From CAYZGU01 sp964478165 (GTDB taxonomy: Bacteria; Poribacteria; WGA-4E; JAJDTR01), in NCBI GenBank assembly GCA_964478165.1, contig CAYZGU010000014.1:1-64000 (forward strand): DNA of 64,000 nt. The letters run 5' to 3'. The notes beneath the pieces were generated by a model. That model made no database searches. It had not been told where the DNA came from and was given only the letters and a program-made list of their open reading frames with translations. The position numbers and the translations under genes are program-made. Each line of letters opens with the position of its first letter. Position 1 is the stretch's first letter. Positions 47,321 to 56,561 of this stretch are shown here, piece by piece.

Positions 47321-48124
47321 TTGGACAAGCTTGGAATTATCGCCGGTGCTGGAGAACTTCCTGTTCAGTTAGCGCAAGCTGCTATTGACCAAGGACGATT
47401 TCCCGTTGTCATTCAGATTACAGAAACGCCGTCCGAGGAGATAAAAGAAGTAACGCCGGAATTTCATTCTCTTGGAGTTGGACAGATTCAGAAGATTGTG
47501 CGAGCGCTTATTGATTCCGACGTGCGGGAGACTGTGATAATTGGTAAAATTCGCAAGGAGATTCTCCTGCAGCCTTTTCGAATCGATTCAACGGCGGTCA
47601 GGATTCTTGCGACAAACCGCGGCAAAGGGACATCGGCAATTATTGCGGACGTCATTAAATATCTGGAATCGAGGGGGCTTTGCGTTATTGAGCAACAACT
47701 CTTTCTCCCGCATCTATTGCCCAAGGCCGGTGTGTTGACGAAAATACGTCCGACCAAAGCACAGTGGAGGGACTTGAAGTACGGGATTGCGCTGGCTCGA
47801 GAGATTGCAGACTTGGATATTGGACAGACAGTGGTTGTCAAGAATTGTATTCCCTTGGCGATTGAGGCGATTGAGGGGACCGATGAAGCGATAAAACGTG
47901 GCGGAAAACTGGGAAAACAAGGGACTGTTGTTGCGAAGGCCGCTGGAACGCATCACGATTTTCGCGTTGATGTTCCGACGGTCGGAGAGCGGACATTGTC
48001 TGCGTTACACGAAAGTCATGCAAGTGTTCTCGTTGTTGAAGCGAACCGTACATTTATCTTGAATCAGGAAACGCTCTTTAGGCAAGCGGATCGTTGGAAA
48101 ATTTCCATTGTGGCAATGGAATGA
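47321..48124 (+). CDS. lpxI: UDP-2,3-diacylglucosamine pyrophosphatase LpxI (DUF1009)
   Basis: Protein of 267 residues. LGIIAGAGELPVQLAQAAID is the N-terminal domain signature and CIPLAIEAIEGTDEAIKRGG the catalytic-domain segment of LpxI. It hydrolyses UDP-2,3-diacylglucosamine to lipid X in organisms that lack LpxH. TTG 47321 follows CGGAG. It is the last gene of the ruvX-mltG-lpxC-lpxA-lpxI run; LpxD and LpxB are not in the window. Confidence 0.92.
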   Translation: MDKLGIIAGAGELPVQLAQAAIDQGRFPVVIQITETPSEEIKEVTPEFHSLGVGQIQKIVRALIDSDVRETVIIGKIRKEILLQPFRIDSTAVRILATNRGKGTSAIIADVIKYLESRGLCVIEQQLFLPHLLPKAGVLTKIRPTKAQWRDLKYGIALAREIADLDIGQTVVVKNCIPLAIEAIEGTDEAIKRGGKLGKQGTVVAKAAGTHHDFRVDVPTVGERTLSALHESHASVLVVEANRTFILNQETLFRQADRWKISIVAME

Positions 48125-48619
48125 GCGAGAGTGTGTGGTGTCATTTCTCTCAGACTGAGATCGCAAGGGGTGGTTTTCACTGGGCCTGAACACAGGTGTA
48201 AATACCCAACATGGAGCACCATAGCGACCGATTTGAGGACTGCGTCAATGAACAATTTTTGATAATTGTTGTGTTTGACTTGCTGCGATGTGCGATTGTT
48301 CGAAGTAGGATGAGATTTCTGACAGTCGGAAATTTAGACGTTATCCCCGGTTTAAGCCAGGCGAGACTCGAGGGAATGAAACCGTCGATAAGAAGGAAGT
48401 GAATACTGATAGCCCGTCAGCTCTTTGACCTGCGGCATTGTGCTTGACAGCTCGACTAAGTGTTTCGTGGCGCAAATTTCGAGTGAAGGAATTTCGGGAT
48501 TCTGATAAATAAACGAGCAGAAAACTCATTGAGCTTGTCAGAATCTAGCCACCTGTCTGTAGAGATGTTTTAGAAGAAGGCTTATACTTCTGCTTCCCGT
48601 TAATCCTGTGGTTACTCGA
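48125..48619 (+). other. Intergenic region between convergent genes, 495 bases
   Basis: No gene, and no clear terminator for either neighbour. Frames here are short and lack ribosome binding sites. Confidence 0.45.
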
Positions 48620-49894
48620 TTACATCACGAAACGGGGATGGCCGAAGCCATCGTTGGAAATGTGACTGCGCGCAGGCACTTCTGATTGGTCGGGGATTAT
48701 TAAGTCAATCTCCGAGGTATTTTCGATTATTGTCCCATCCCCGACCCGCACGTTTCTTCCGAGACGTATGATTCCCGGTTGAGTGGATTCACTTCGTATG
48801 GTGCCGATGATAACTGATGAGCCAATGTGACAGCCTTCTGCCATCTCAACAAAGCCGTACATTTCAGCGTTGGTTCCGATATTAGAATGATCTCCAATTC
48901 TTACGGGACCGAAGATGCCTGCGTCTGTGCCAATCTGCACGAAATTTCCCACGATGGGGTGGCGTTGCTTAACTTTTACACTCAATCCTCCCAGTGTACA
49001 AGGGTAGACTACGCAGCCAGAGCCGATAATACCGGTTTGTCCAGTGGTAATTCCCCGGTGTGGGTGTTCAAGAAAATTGGCATCGCCGATCCGGGTCTCG
49101 GGATGGAGGTCTGCTTGGTAGTATCGTCCACCTAGTTCAGCAATAGCACGGGGCAGCAGAGGAACGGGAATACGGTGTAGGTCTGGGTTGGTTTCAACTT
49201 GTCCTCCGCGAGTCAAGGAATGGGCGACGTCATGGTAGAAAAGCACCCTCCAGCCAGGGTAGGCGCTCACAACCAGTTGCATTTGATAATCAAAAGCGAA
49301 TGCTAGGTCCAGAGTGCTTAGGAAAGTCTGATACGGTTCAAACTCCCTTTTGACAATGGCTTCGTCTATATGGGCCCCGATGTCTAGTTCAGCGAGTTTC
49401 TCACGGGAAACACCGTGATGAAGGAGGTATGCGTCCCATACAGCAGGATCTTTGAGCGAGGCGAAACGATTCCATCGGGCTCGCATTTTGAAACGTGGTA
49501 ATTCCCAGAGTAGTGCAAACGTTGTTTCCAGAGCACCTTCTAACTGTGCGTTCTCAGAAACGGCCAGGAAGGATTGGGCAATCATTGCATAAAGCTGATC
49601 TGCAACCTCTTCAAGTGCCTCGGCTAGGTCTTGCTTCCGATACTGTGGATCTGGTGCATTGTGTGAACCCGGCGCAACACATTCCAGTAGATTTCCGAGA
49701 ATGGTTTCCAGGATATCGCGATTGACAAATCGTCGACCAGACCCCAGCGTGAGCATCTCTCGCTTGATGCTGTTGATTCGCAGAGCGCGCAGTTCGTTGT
49801 TAGTGTAGATAGGACGTAGTTGGTTGAGTGTCTGAGTCAATAGTGCGTGCTTCTGCTTTTCGTAGGACTGATCGAATAGTGTTGTTTTTGCCAT
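48620..49894 (-). CDS. Serine O-acetyltransferase-like hexapeptide transferase, long form
   Basis: Protein of 424 residues from ATG 49894 (the frame is open to 49954). About 220 residues of an all-helical N-terminus precede a serine acetyltransferase-like core: YYQADLHPETRIGDANFLEH (catalytic Asp and His), then GITTGQTGIIGSGCVVYPC, TLGG and RHPIVGNFVQIG, in the same order as CysE. A further hexapeptide run (SNIGTNAEMYGFVEMAEGCH, IGSSVIIG) extends it beyond standard SATs. It may acetylate serine for cysteine synthesis or another hydroxyl; the long N-terminus and extra repeats leave this open. Stands alone. Confidence 0.75.
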   Translation of the reverse strand: MAKTTLFDQSYEKQKHALLTQTLNQLRPIYTNNELRALRINSIKREMLTLGSGRRFVNRDILETILGNLLECVAPGSHNAPDPQYRKQDLAEALEEVADQLYAMIAQSFLAVSENAQLEGALETTFALLWELPRFKMRARWNRFASLKDPAVWDAYLLHHGVSREKLAELDIGAHIDEAIVKREFEPYQTFLSTLDLAFAFDYQMQLVVSAYPGWRVLFYHDVAHSLTRGGQVETNPDLHRIPVPLLPRAIAELGGRYYQADLHPETRIGDANFLEHPHRGITTGQTGIIGSGCVVYPCTLGGLSVKVKQRHPIVGNFVQIGTDAGIFGPVRIGDHSNIGTNAEMYGFVEMAEGCHIGSSVIIGTIRSESTQPGIIRLGRNVRVGDGTIIENTSEIDLIIPDQSEVPARSHISNDGFGHPRFVM

Positions 49895-51002
49895 ATTACA
49901 TGAGTTGAAAATTAACAGCGTCTTAAGCGTATTGCACGGGCGTCTAAACCCCAAAACTGGACGACGGCGATGCCCTTATTGCTAATACCACCTCGCCTCT
50001 GCGGCGAAACGGTTGGTTAAAGAGGAATCGCCGTGCCTCATCAATAACGACAAGCACAGATATCACAGTATTCGATAAAGAATATACGATACCGTAGGTG
50101 ATTTTGGAAATGTTGTGTACAGATTCCAGTCTCATCCCGGGTTCAGGAAGACGTTTTGCAACCGTTCCAATTTGCTCCAATGAGCAGGGATTTGCACAGG
50201 GATTTTGTGTTGAACGTCCATGCACACAAAAACACAGCTAATTCGATTGCTGACTCTCGCCTAAAGGACTCTACGTTTGATGACAGTTTACGTTTCAAAA
50301 AGAAGTACTGAGCTGATACGGCTTTGGGATGGCCACTGTGAGCCCGCTGGCACAGTCATAAGCTAAACGGCGCACTATCCCAATCACGATAGCATTACGA
50401 TTTAAGTTTATGGGTAACGGGTATCATGCTCTTTACTCGGAATTGATTTGGTCGCATGTCCTTTAAAGAATAGTTTTTCAATCTCTGTTTCCATCTCGGA
50501 TACTTCATCCAATGTTCGCAGTTTGCCAATCCAATAAAATTGAGAAATGTGCTTAATTTTGGAAGCGGTCCGATAATTTGCCCTTTACGTAGGACCTGAT
50601 GTTGGCTATAATTCTCGTAATCTGCAGATTATTGAGTTAGATGGACCGCAGGTTCTATATAGCCGTAAGCAGGAGGTCCTTTCCGGATTTTAGTACTAGG
50701 ACACTTCTCAACGTAGTCTTTAAGCCTACAGTTGGTCCGATAATGGTTTGTGCTGTACATTGATTCATCGGCCAGAATGACGTGTGCTGTGCACATGGCC
50801 AATGTAGACGTGTCCACTGAAGTCTGACGATTATGCCGTGTTCAAAAGCCAGTTTAAGATGAGTGTTTTGGTAGATTGTATTGTGGTAGCTTTGCTTGCT
50901 CCCTACGATTTGAACCGATTCCATTGTTCACACGTTGCGGTTGTAAGAAGATTCAAACTGGTTTCAGTAATTTTTTCACTATCTCTGCGAGGAACAGTAA
51001 AA
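49895..51002 (+). other. Gene-free stretch of 1.1 kb between divergent genes
   Basis: Frames here (minus 49944-50225, minus 50629-50924) have no family features. A TTTACG/TATAAT promoter is at 50584-50612. The stretch 50975-51000 holds GCGAGGAAC, the ribosome binding site of the enolase-superfamily gene. Confidence 0.45.
50584..50612 (+). promoter_or_regulatory. Possible promoter upstream of the enolase-superfamily gene
   Basis: TTTACG (50584-50589), 17-base spacer, TATAAT (50607-50612). It is 390 bases before the gene, so a long leader would follow. The -10 lacks the usual TGn at the right position. Confidence 0.4.
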
Positions 51003-52181
51003 TTGAAAATAAAAGAGATTCGCGCTGTCGCTGTCAACCTTGCGACGCCATCTAAAACTGCAGCGCGTGTTCCGAAGCTATATACAGACGGTTTTACTAG
51101 TCCCATGGCGCGCTATTCCGATTTCAAGCGAGGTGATTGGAATAATGATTGGACGCGGGTTGGTTGTGTTGTTACGGCAGAGGATGGAAGTTGGGGCTTA
51201 GGCCTGACCATGCATAGCGGGCCCGTGCTCAGTCTCATTAATGACCACTTTGCCCCGCTAATAGTTGGTCAGAATTGCATGGCTACTGAAAAACTGTGGG
51301 ATCTTATGCGCCGCAGTTCCGCGCAATTCCATAGTGCTGGTCTGCCCAGTTACGCTATCAGTGCGGTCGACAATGCGCTATGGGATCTCAAGGGAAAACT
51401 TTTGAGGCGTCCTGTTTATGAGCTGCTTGGCGGACCACAGAAAGAAAAGATATTCTGCTACGCGAGCAACACAGATATTTCGTACGGTACGGAAAATAGC
51501 ATTGCGTGGTTTCTAGAACTGGGATTCAAAGCGATAAAGTTATTCGCGCGGCACAGTCCTGAATCGGGTATAGTGGGCATCCATGAGACTGAGGAATTGG
51601 TTGCTCGAGCTCGGGAACAGGTGGGTGACGAGGTCGAACTCATGTTGGATGCCTGGATGTCGTTTAACATTGAGTACGTTGTGCGGATGATGGATGTCTT
51701 GAAGCCGTATCGTTTAAAGTGGCTCGAAGACTACCTGCTGCCGGAAGACATCGAGAGCTATGCTAAGGTGCGTCAGCGGTTACCAGATCAGATTCTTGCA
51801 ACCGGTGAACACTGGCACACAATCCATCCGTTTGCGCTGGCAGCGGGTCAGGGATTGGTTGACATACTTCAACCAGACGTCCAGTGGGCAGGTGGTGTAA
51901 CGGCATTAGTCCGTATCTGTCACATTGCGGAAGCACACGGCTTAACAGTTATTAGTCATGCTGGGATGAATTATCCGTATGGCCAACACGTTTCCTACGC
52001 AATGCCGGTAGTGGAATGGGGCGAACGTTCGGAAGGGGTGTCACCGCCAGGAGTCCCACTGGAGGAGCAGGTCGTTTTACCCGGCACGGCAGTAATTAAG
52101 GATGGTTATCTAGTTCCTAGCGACGCGCCTGGATTTGGCATTGAGGTAACACAAGATTGGTTAGAATCCAGAGCGGTCTGA
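51003..52181 (+). CDS. Mandelate racemase/enolase superfamily protein, L-rhamnonate dehydratase-like
   Basis: Protein of 392 residues from TTG 51003, behind GAGGAAC. Metal-binding residues are visible in the order of the superfamily: LMLDAWMSF (Asp), LKWLEDYLLP (Glu) and ATGEHWHT (Glu), with the general base His in VISHAGMNYPYG. ALWDLKGKLLRRPVYELLGG precedes them. The N-terminal TSPMARYSDFKRG and the tail PGFGIEV resemble E. coli RhmD, which dehydrates L-rhamnonate to 2-keto-3-deoxy-rhamnonate. Another sugar acid is possible. The aldolase at 59991 could act on such products. Confidence 0.85.
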   Translation: MKIKEIRAVAVNLATPSKTAARVPKLYTDGFTSPMARYSDFKRGDWNNDWTRVGCVVTAEDGSWGLGLTMHSGPVLSLINDHFAPLIVGQNCMATEKLWDLMRRSSAQFHSAGLPSYAISAVDNALWDLKGKLLRRPVYELLGGPQKEKIFCYASNTDISYGTENSIAWFLELGFKAIKLFARHSPESGIVGIHETEELVARAREQVGDEVELMLDAWMSFNIEYVVRMMDVLKPYRLKWLEDYLLPEDIESYAKVRQRLPDQILATGEHWHTIHPFALAAGQGLVDILQPDVQWAGGVTALVRICHIAEAHGLTVISHAGMNYPYGQHVSYAMPVVEWGERSEGVSPPGVPLEEQVVLPGTAVIKDGYLVPSDAPGFGIEVTQDWLESRAV

Positions 52182-52233
52182 TGCTTGGTGCTGAAAGATG
52201 ACGATGGTGTTGTATTGTGTGTCTTAGTCTGTT

Positions 52234-52698
52234 CTAGTGGACGTGTCCATGGTCAAGTTCCTCAGGCGTTGCATCACGGACGCTTTCAATGCTGATAGAA
52301 AAATGAAGTCGAATTCCGGCCAGCTCGTGATTCCCATCTACTGTGACCTTATCCCCATCAATAGCGACAATTCGCATCGTTATACCGTCATCTTCTCCTC
52401 CGGTCTGAAAGTACATACCCACCTGGATGTCGTCAATTTCGTCAAAACTGCTTAGTGGAAGCTCCTGCTGCAGTTCCTCACGTCGTGTGCCGTAGCCATC
52501 TTCAGGCTCAACAGTGACGTCTATCTGGTCTCCGGTTTTCTTCCCAATGAGCGCTGACTCTAAGCCACGAATGATATTGTCGGCTCCGCACAGAAAGGCG
52601 AACGGTTCCATAGCTTCCGAGGAGTCCAAAATTTCGCCGTCGTCATTCTTGAGCGTGTAATGGATTTTGACCACGCGCTGCTCTTGTATGTTCATCAT
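52234..52698 (-). CDS. slyD: FKBP-type peptidyl-prolyl isomerase, SlyD-like
   Basis: Protein of 154 residues. KIHYTLKNDDGEILDSSE opens the FKBP half, CGADNIIRGLESALIGKKTG closes on the active site, and PEDGYGTRREELQQELPLSS leads into the inserted IF chaperone flap. The C-terminus is short (DHGHVH) compared with E. coli SlyD, so most of the metal-binding tail is missing. It folds proteins by isomerising prolyl bonds. TATAAT is visible on the minus strand at 52731-52736. Confidence 0.92.
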   Translation of the reverse strand: MMNIQEQRVVKIHYTLKNDDGEILDSSEAMEPFAFLCGADNIIRGLESALIGKKTGDQIDVTVEPEDGYGTRREELQQELPLSSFDEIDDIQVGMYFQTGGEDDGITMRIVAIDGDKVTVDGNHELAGIRLHFSISIESVRDATPEELDHGHVH

Positions 52699-53153
52699 AT
52701 CATCTTTCTGGAGAATCAGTTCGTCTCCACATTATAATAATTGGTTGATGCCGTGAATCGAATCCACGCATGGATAGATGGTTGAAAACATCTTGCGAGG
52801 AAAAACGGTGCCCAAATTATGCGATTGCATACATGGATTGAGAACTAATTAACTGGCAGATTGTACGATAGAAACTGGTCCCAGCACTTGTTGTTACTAT
52901 TAAGCGCGACTATAAGCGACATTCACACAGGCCGCTCGTTAACATTTAGCGTGCTTCTGTGGCATGAACGGTTGTTGTCGACGAGGTCTGCAATGGTTGT
53001 AGAGATTTCATCAGATTCGCAGCGTTCTCAGTCGTGGTAGGCTGGCGGAAAAGTCTCTTGCGCACCTGTGCTTTGGAAAGAGGTAAGAATTATTGGACCA
53101 CCTTCGCATTTTTATTTTGTTCGATTGGTGTTCCTACAGTCTTTGACCGATCT
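52699..53153 (-). other. Intergenic region, 455 bases
   Basis: Contains the -10-like TATAAT of slyD (minus strand, 52731-52736). A small CGTG/CACG pair around 52752-52768 resembles a T-arm but has no other tRNA arm. No gene supported. Confidence 0.4.
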
Positions 53154-53969
53154 CTACTTGCCCAGAAATCTAGGTGCTCGCTTTTGCATGAAAGCTCGTC
53201 TACCCTCTTTATAATCCTGACTCGCAAAGCAGTCGCTTACGAGACGTTCGCAGAGGCTTAGGTCTCGATTGCCCGTTTCTTTCCCAATTTCATTGATTAT
53301 TCGCTTGCAGGCTCTGATCGTGAGCGGTGCATTGTTCGCGATTGTTTCCGTGTATTCATATACGAAGCGATTTAGCTCCCTTCTGGTTAACGCCTGGTTT
53401 ATGAGACCCATTTCATAGGCTTCTGCTGCGCTAAACTGTCTGGCGGTAAACATAATCTCTTTCGCGTGAGTCGGTCCAACAAGTTGTACTAAGGGTTTTA
53501 AGCCGCTGTAACCGTAACCTAGCCCGAGTTTGGCCGCAGGAATACCGAATTTTGAATCGTGGGTGGCAAATCGAAGATCGCAACAAAGTGCTGTCGCTAG
53601 GCCTCCGCCTATACAATAACCAGTGATTTTAGCGATGGTTGGTTTAGACATGGTGGCAAGCTTTTCTTGAGCACGTTCAGCTGCTCCGTCATAGATCCGA
53701 ATCGTTTCGGGGCATGCGCGTGCCTGTTCGAATTGCGATATATCCGCGCCGGACGAGAATGCTTTGCCCCCTTCTCCGTAGATGATGATTAAATGGATGT
53801 CGTCGTCTGACTCGAAATCATCAATGATTTCTACCATGCCTGCCCACATTTCATAAGAAATGGCGTTGTGCTTCTCGGGTTGGTTCAGGCCGAGATAACC
53901 TATTCTGCCTGATTTTCTGACGACTAACTGTTCTGGAACGAGTTTTTTCGAAGTTGACTCTCGATTCAT
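53154..53969 (-). CDS. Enoyl-CoA hydratase/isomerase (crotonase) family protein
   Basis: Protein of 271 residues. Oxyanion-hole segments are visible: GEGGKAFSSGADISQFEQA and ITGYCIGGGLATALCCDLRF. The second catalytic glutamate of classical hydratases is replaced in IPAAKLGLGYGYSG (Ala-Lys instead of Pro-Glu), as in a known sub-group that may act as isomerase, hydrolase or decarboxylase. So hydration of enoyl-CoA should not be assumed. Strong ribosome binding site (AAGGAAAAC). Alone on this strand. Confidence 0.85.
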   Translation of the reverse strand: MNRESTSKKLVPEQLVVRKSGRIGYLGLNQPEKHNAISYEMWAGMVEIIDDFESDDDIHLIIIYGEGGKAFSSGADISQFEQARACPETIRIYDGAAERAQEKLATMSKPTIAKITGYCIGGGLATALCCDLRFATHDSKFGIPAAKLGLGYGYSGLKPLVQLVGPTHAKEIMFTARQFSAAEAYEMGLINQALTRRELNRFVYEYTETIANNAPLTIRACKRIINEIGKETGNRDLSLCERLVSDCFASQDYKEGRRAFMQKRAPRFLGK

Positions 53970-54491
53970 ATGATGTTTTCCTTGTGCATTATCTCAATCT
54001 TGTTGCCAGAGCACTGGAATTCTCGTAGTATTTCATTTGTGTGTTTGTCTAGCATTGAGTGTCTCTTGATGTTCTGGCCTTATCTCATTGTTGGCAGAAT
54101 CAAGATTGTCACGACGTGTGTCGAGCGAGAGGGCTTTGCAGAGCACTGCCTACATTTGTCACAGCTGACCGAAATATTTGCGTGGCCATTCGTGTGGCCT
54201 GAAACGTGTTGGTTGGAATGACTGTGGAGTGGTTGTTGCCATCGTGGTCTGATGCTTGGCTTGGTTCTCCACGAGTCATTTCGCTGCTTGCAAACCCAGT
54301 AATTAACTTGACCCCCCCAATACCTTGTGAGATCTGATCGAAATATGGTTGTGTTTCATATGGGCCACGCTGTTTGAAGTTCGAAACGCTGGTGTACAGC
54401 CGTTGCTCCGGCAGGAACACGAGTTAAATCAAGTACTGCAAAGCGGGAAAGGGAAAATTTTGCGATTGTCCATTGGTCTGTCGCGTAACAC
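53970..54491 (-). other. Intergenic region, 522 bases
   Basis: A 103-codon minus-strand frame at 54109-54420 and an 83-codon plus frame at 53970-54221 carry no recognised domain or ribosome binding site. A C7 run lies near 54311-54317. Nothing further. Confidence 0.4.
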
Positions 54492-55283
54492 TCAATCATA
54501 ATTGGCAGGCCTGTGTTCACCTAACAATCTTCGTTGTCTAGGTGTTAACTGGGAAAGCAACTCTTCATCAAATTGAAACTTATTGAGGTAAGGTGGAAAT
54601 TTTTGCGTAATCATTCGTTGAGCGTAGTGCACCTGCAGCAAGTATCGGTCCTGATTACTTGTGTTGGTAGATCCACGATGCCAGACTTCGCTACGGAAAA
54701 GAAGAACATCACCAGCATTGCAGATGATGCTCTGTTCCCCAACTCCCTTCCACGTGGTTTCACCGTCTGGATTGCGACCTGAGAGGTGGCTTCCTGGAAC
54801 GAACTTTGTTGGCCCTAAAGCTTCGTGTAAGTTATCCAGGTAATAGTGGGCCGTGGTAATAAAGATTGGGATTTTTACGCGGACATCTTCCAGGAGATCT
54901 GGCGGTAGGCTAATTGGCAAGTAGTCGACATGCAGACTTTGACCTGGACGACCTGGTCCAGTGATCCAAGCTGTCATTCCGATGACGTGGCAATCTGAAC
55001 CGTGAATTTCCTCAACTAATTCAATTATCCCTGGCTTGTCCAGGTACTGTCTGAAGATTTCTCCACGATTGAACACATTGTTAAATGACCTTGACCATGG
55101 TTGGGCCGTTCTATCAAAATATTCGGGTATCTCGTTGAGGCTGTCCATTTCTTTGCGAAGTTCGGCCACCTCATGTGTATTCATAATACCAGGGAAATAG
55201 ACAAAACCATCGTCCTGTATTGATTTTACTCGACTTTCCAAGTCTGGATGTGGCACAAGGGGAAGTACACTCGGCATCTGCAT
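54492..55283 (-). CDS. Phytanoyl-CoA dioxygenase family protein (Fe(II)/2-oxoglutarate)
   Basis: Protein of 263 residues. The facial triad is visible: His118 and Asp120 in SLHVDY and His202 in VWHRGSTN, with Arg213 in DRYLLQ for the 2-oxoglutarate carboxylate. The segment GPTKFVPGSHLSG is typical of PhyH proteins. They hydroxylate or halogenate small molecules or bound acyl groups with oxygen and 2-oxoglutarate; the substrate is unknown. ATG 55283 follows GGAGGAT. Confidence 0.9.
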   Translation of the reverse strand: MQMPSVLPLVPHPDLESRVKSIQDDGFVYFPGIMNTHEVAELRKEMDSLNEIPEYFDRTAQPWSRSFNNVFNRGEIFRQYLDKPGIIELVEEIHGSDCHVIGMTAWITGPGRPGQSLHVDYLPISLPPDLLEDVRVKIPIFITTAHYYLDNLHEALGPTKFVPGSHLSGRNPDGETTWKGVGEQSIICNAGDVLLFRSEVWHRGSTNTSNQDRYLLQVHYAQRMITQKFPPYLNKFQFDEELLSQLTPRQRRLLGEHRPANYD

Positions 55284-55520
55284 AATCCTCCACGAAATTG
55301 TGACGTCATCCCGGATTTGTTAATCTCGGTTGGGGCTCCTCACTGCCGCATATTGAAGGCGGTTACACAAGTTCTAGTAGGCAGTTGGATAGTGGTGAAT
55401 AAGAATGGGGAAATTGTTGATTTTTGACACAGACCAAGCGCGATTAATTCTGCTAAATCGGGGGAAACATTTATTCGAATGTCAGCTTTGCGATGCCAAA
55501 ATCCGGAATTTTCCGATGCA

Positions 55521-56318
55521 CTAGTGTCTGTTATCAGTCCAAACCGACGACCAGCGCCATTCCTCTGGGCGCCACAGCTGATTTTCTGAAACTCCTAATT
55601 TCTGAAGGATAGGTTCAAGTAGTGCCAATTCCTTTAGCTGTGTGGTGCTCGGTGCGTCGCTCCCAATCATCAATTTCACGTTCCGTTTCTCGCATAACTG
55701 ATAAAATTCAAGCAGATGTCTTTGATCATATAGGATGAATTTTGGGCTAATCTCGATGCCAAGCCCACGCTCTGATGCAAGGTCGAGTTGCTGCATCAGC
55801 CTCTTTTGGTCGAGGTTGTACATTACCTCTTGGCTAAATGCTGAAAGTTTTTCTTGGGAGAGGCCAAAAGAATTAGGCGGAAAAACGAAGGGACGGACCA
55901 CGACATCGGTGATAGGACATGCGATTGCTGCTTCAAACATGTGCATCTCATGGACAGCTAGCCTTCTTGGAACGTGCTGATTGATTGGCAGAGCTGCGCC
56001 GCGCAAATGGTACTGATTGGGAGCAATCAAGACATAATCAAAATGTGACGCCATCTGTATGTCGATCGACGCAACGCCGTATTCAAGCATGTGTGATTCG
56101 ACGCCAAAATTGACAGAGATAGCTGGTTCACACTCAACTATTGCTTTGCGCACCATTCCAATGTTCTTGGATTTGGAGTCAAAGAAAGAGTCATAATCGG
56201 CGAATCCAATACTTGTCATGCCGCGATCTTTTTGCAGTTGGATGATCTTGTGGATGTCTGCATCTTTGTCAGTCCGTGGGGAGAGGCTTGTGCGAATATG
56301 ATAGTCGTCGGTTAACAT
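55521..56318 (-). CDS. PHP-domain-like metal-dependent hydrolase (atypical)
   Basis: Protein of 265 residues. The fold looks like the PHP phosphoesterase family: DYHIRTSLSP at residues 5-14, FADYDSFFDSK, VNFGVESHMLEYG, and a C-terminal MIGSDAPSTTQL. The first motif usually reads DxHxH; here the second histidine is Arg9, so one metal ligand is missing. The remaining Asp, His and Glu may still bind metal, or activity is lost. ATG 56318 follows AAGGAGTAAGGA. Substrate unknown. Confidence 0.7.
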   Translation of the reverse strand: MLTDDYHIRTSLSPRTDKDADIHKIIQLQKDRGMTSIGFADYDSFFDSKSKNIGMVRKAIVECEPAISVNFGVESHMLEYGVASIDIQMASHFDYVLIAPNQYHLRGAALPINQHVPRRLAVHEMHMFEAAIACPITDVVVRPFVFPPNSFGLSQEKLSAFSQEVMYNLDQKRLMQQLDLASERGLGIEISPKFILYDQRHLLEFYQLCEKRNVKLMIGSDAPSTTQLKELALLEPILQKLGVSENQLWRPEEWRWSSVWTDNRH

Positions 56319-56561
56319 TCCTTACTCCTTCGGGCGACAATTTTTAACTGGATGTCATCTGAAAAAATATATCGAGGGTTTGTCATACCGCGATAATTAT
56401 GTCAGATCAAAAGGGCGATTGCAAGAAAAAAAGCGAAGGTGAGCAGAAGCGTGTCAACATCAACTTTCATATGCGCGTCAAATATATAGGCAAGGTGTTT
56501 TGGTGTTACCATATAAGTGTTGCGAGCGAATTGACGATTTCTTCGCAGAAGGAGTGGACGA

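Noticed and set aside
52740..52770. GAATCGAATCC with CGTG/CACG flanks
   Set aside because: Looks like a T-arm only; no other tRNA arms.
54109..54420. 103-codon minus-strand frame
   Set aside because: No family features or ribosome binding site; composition rich in Ser and Thr.
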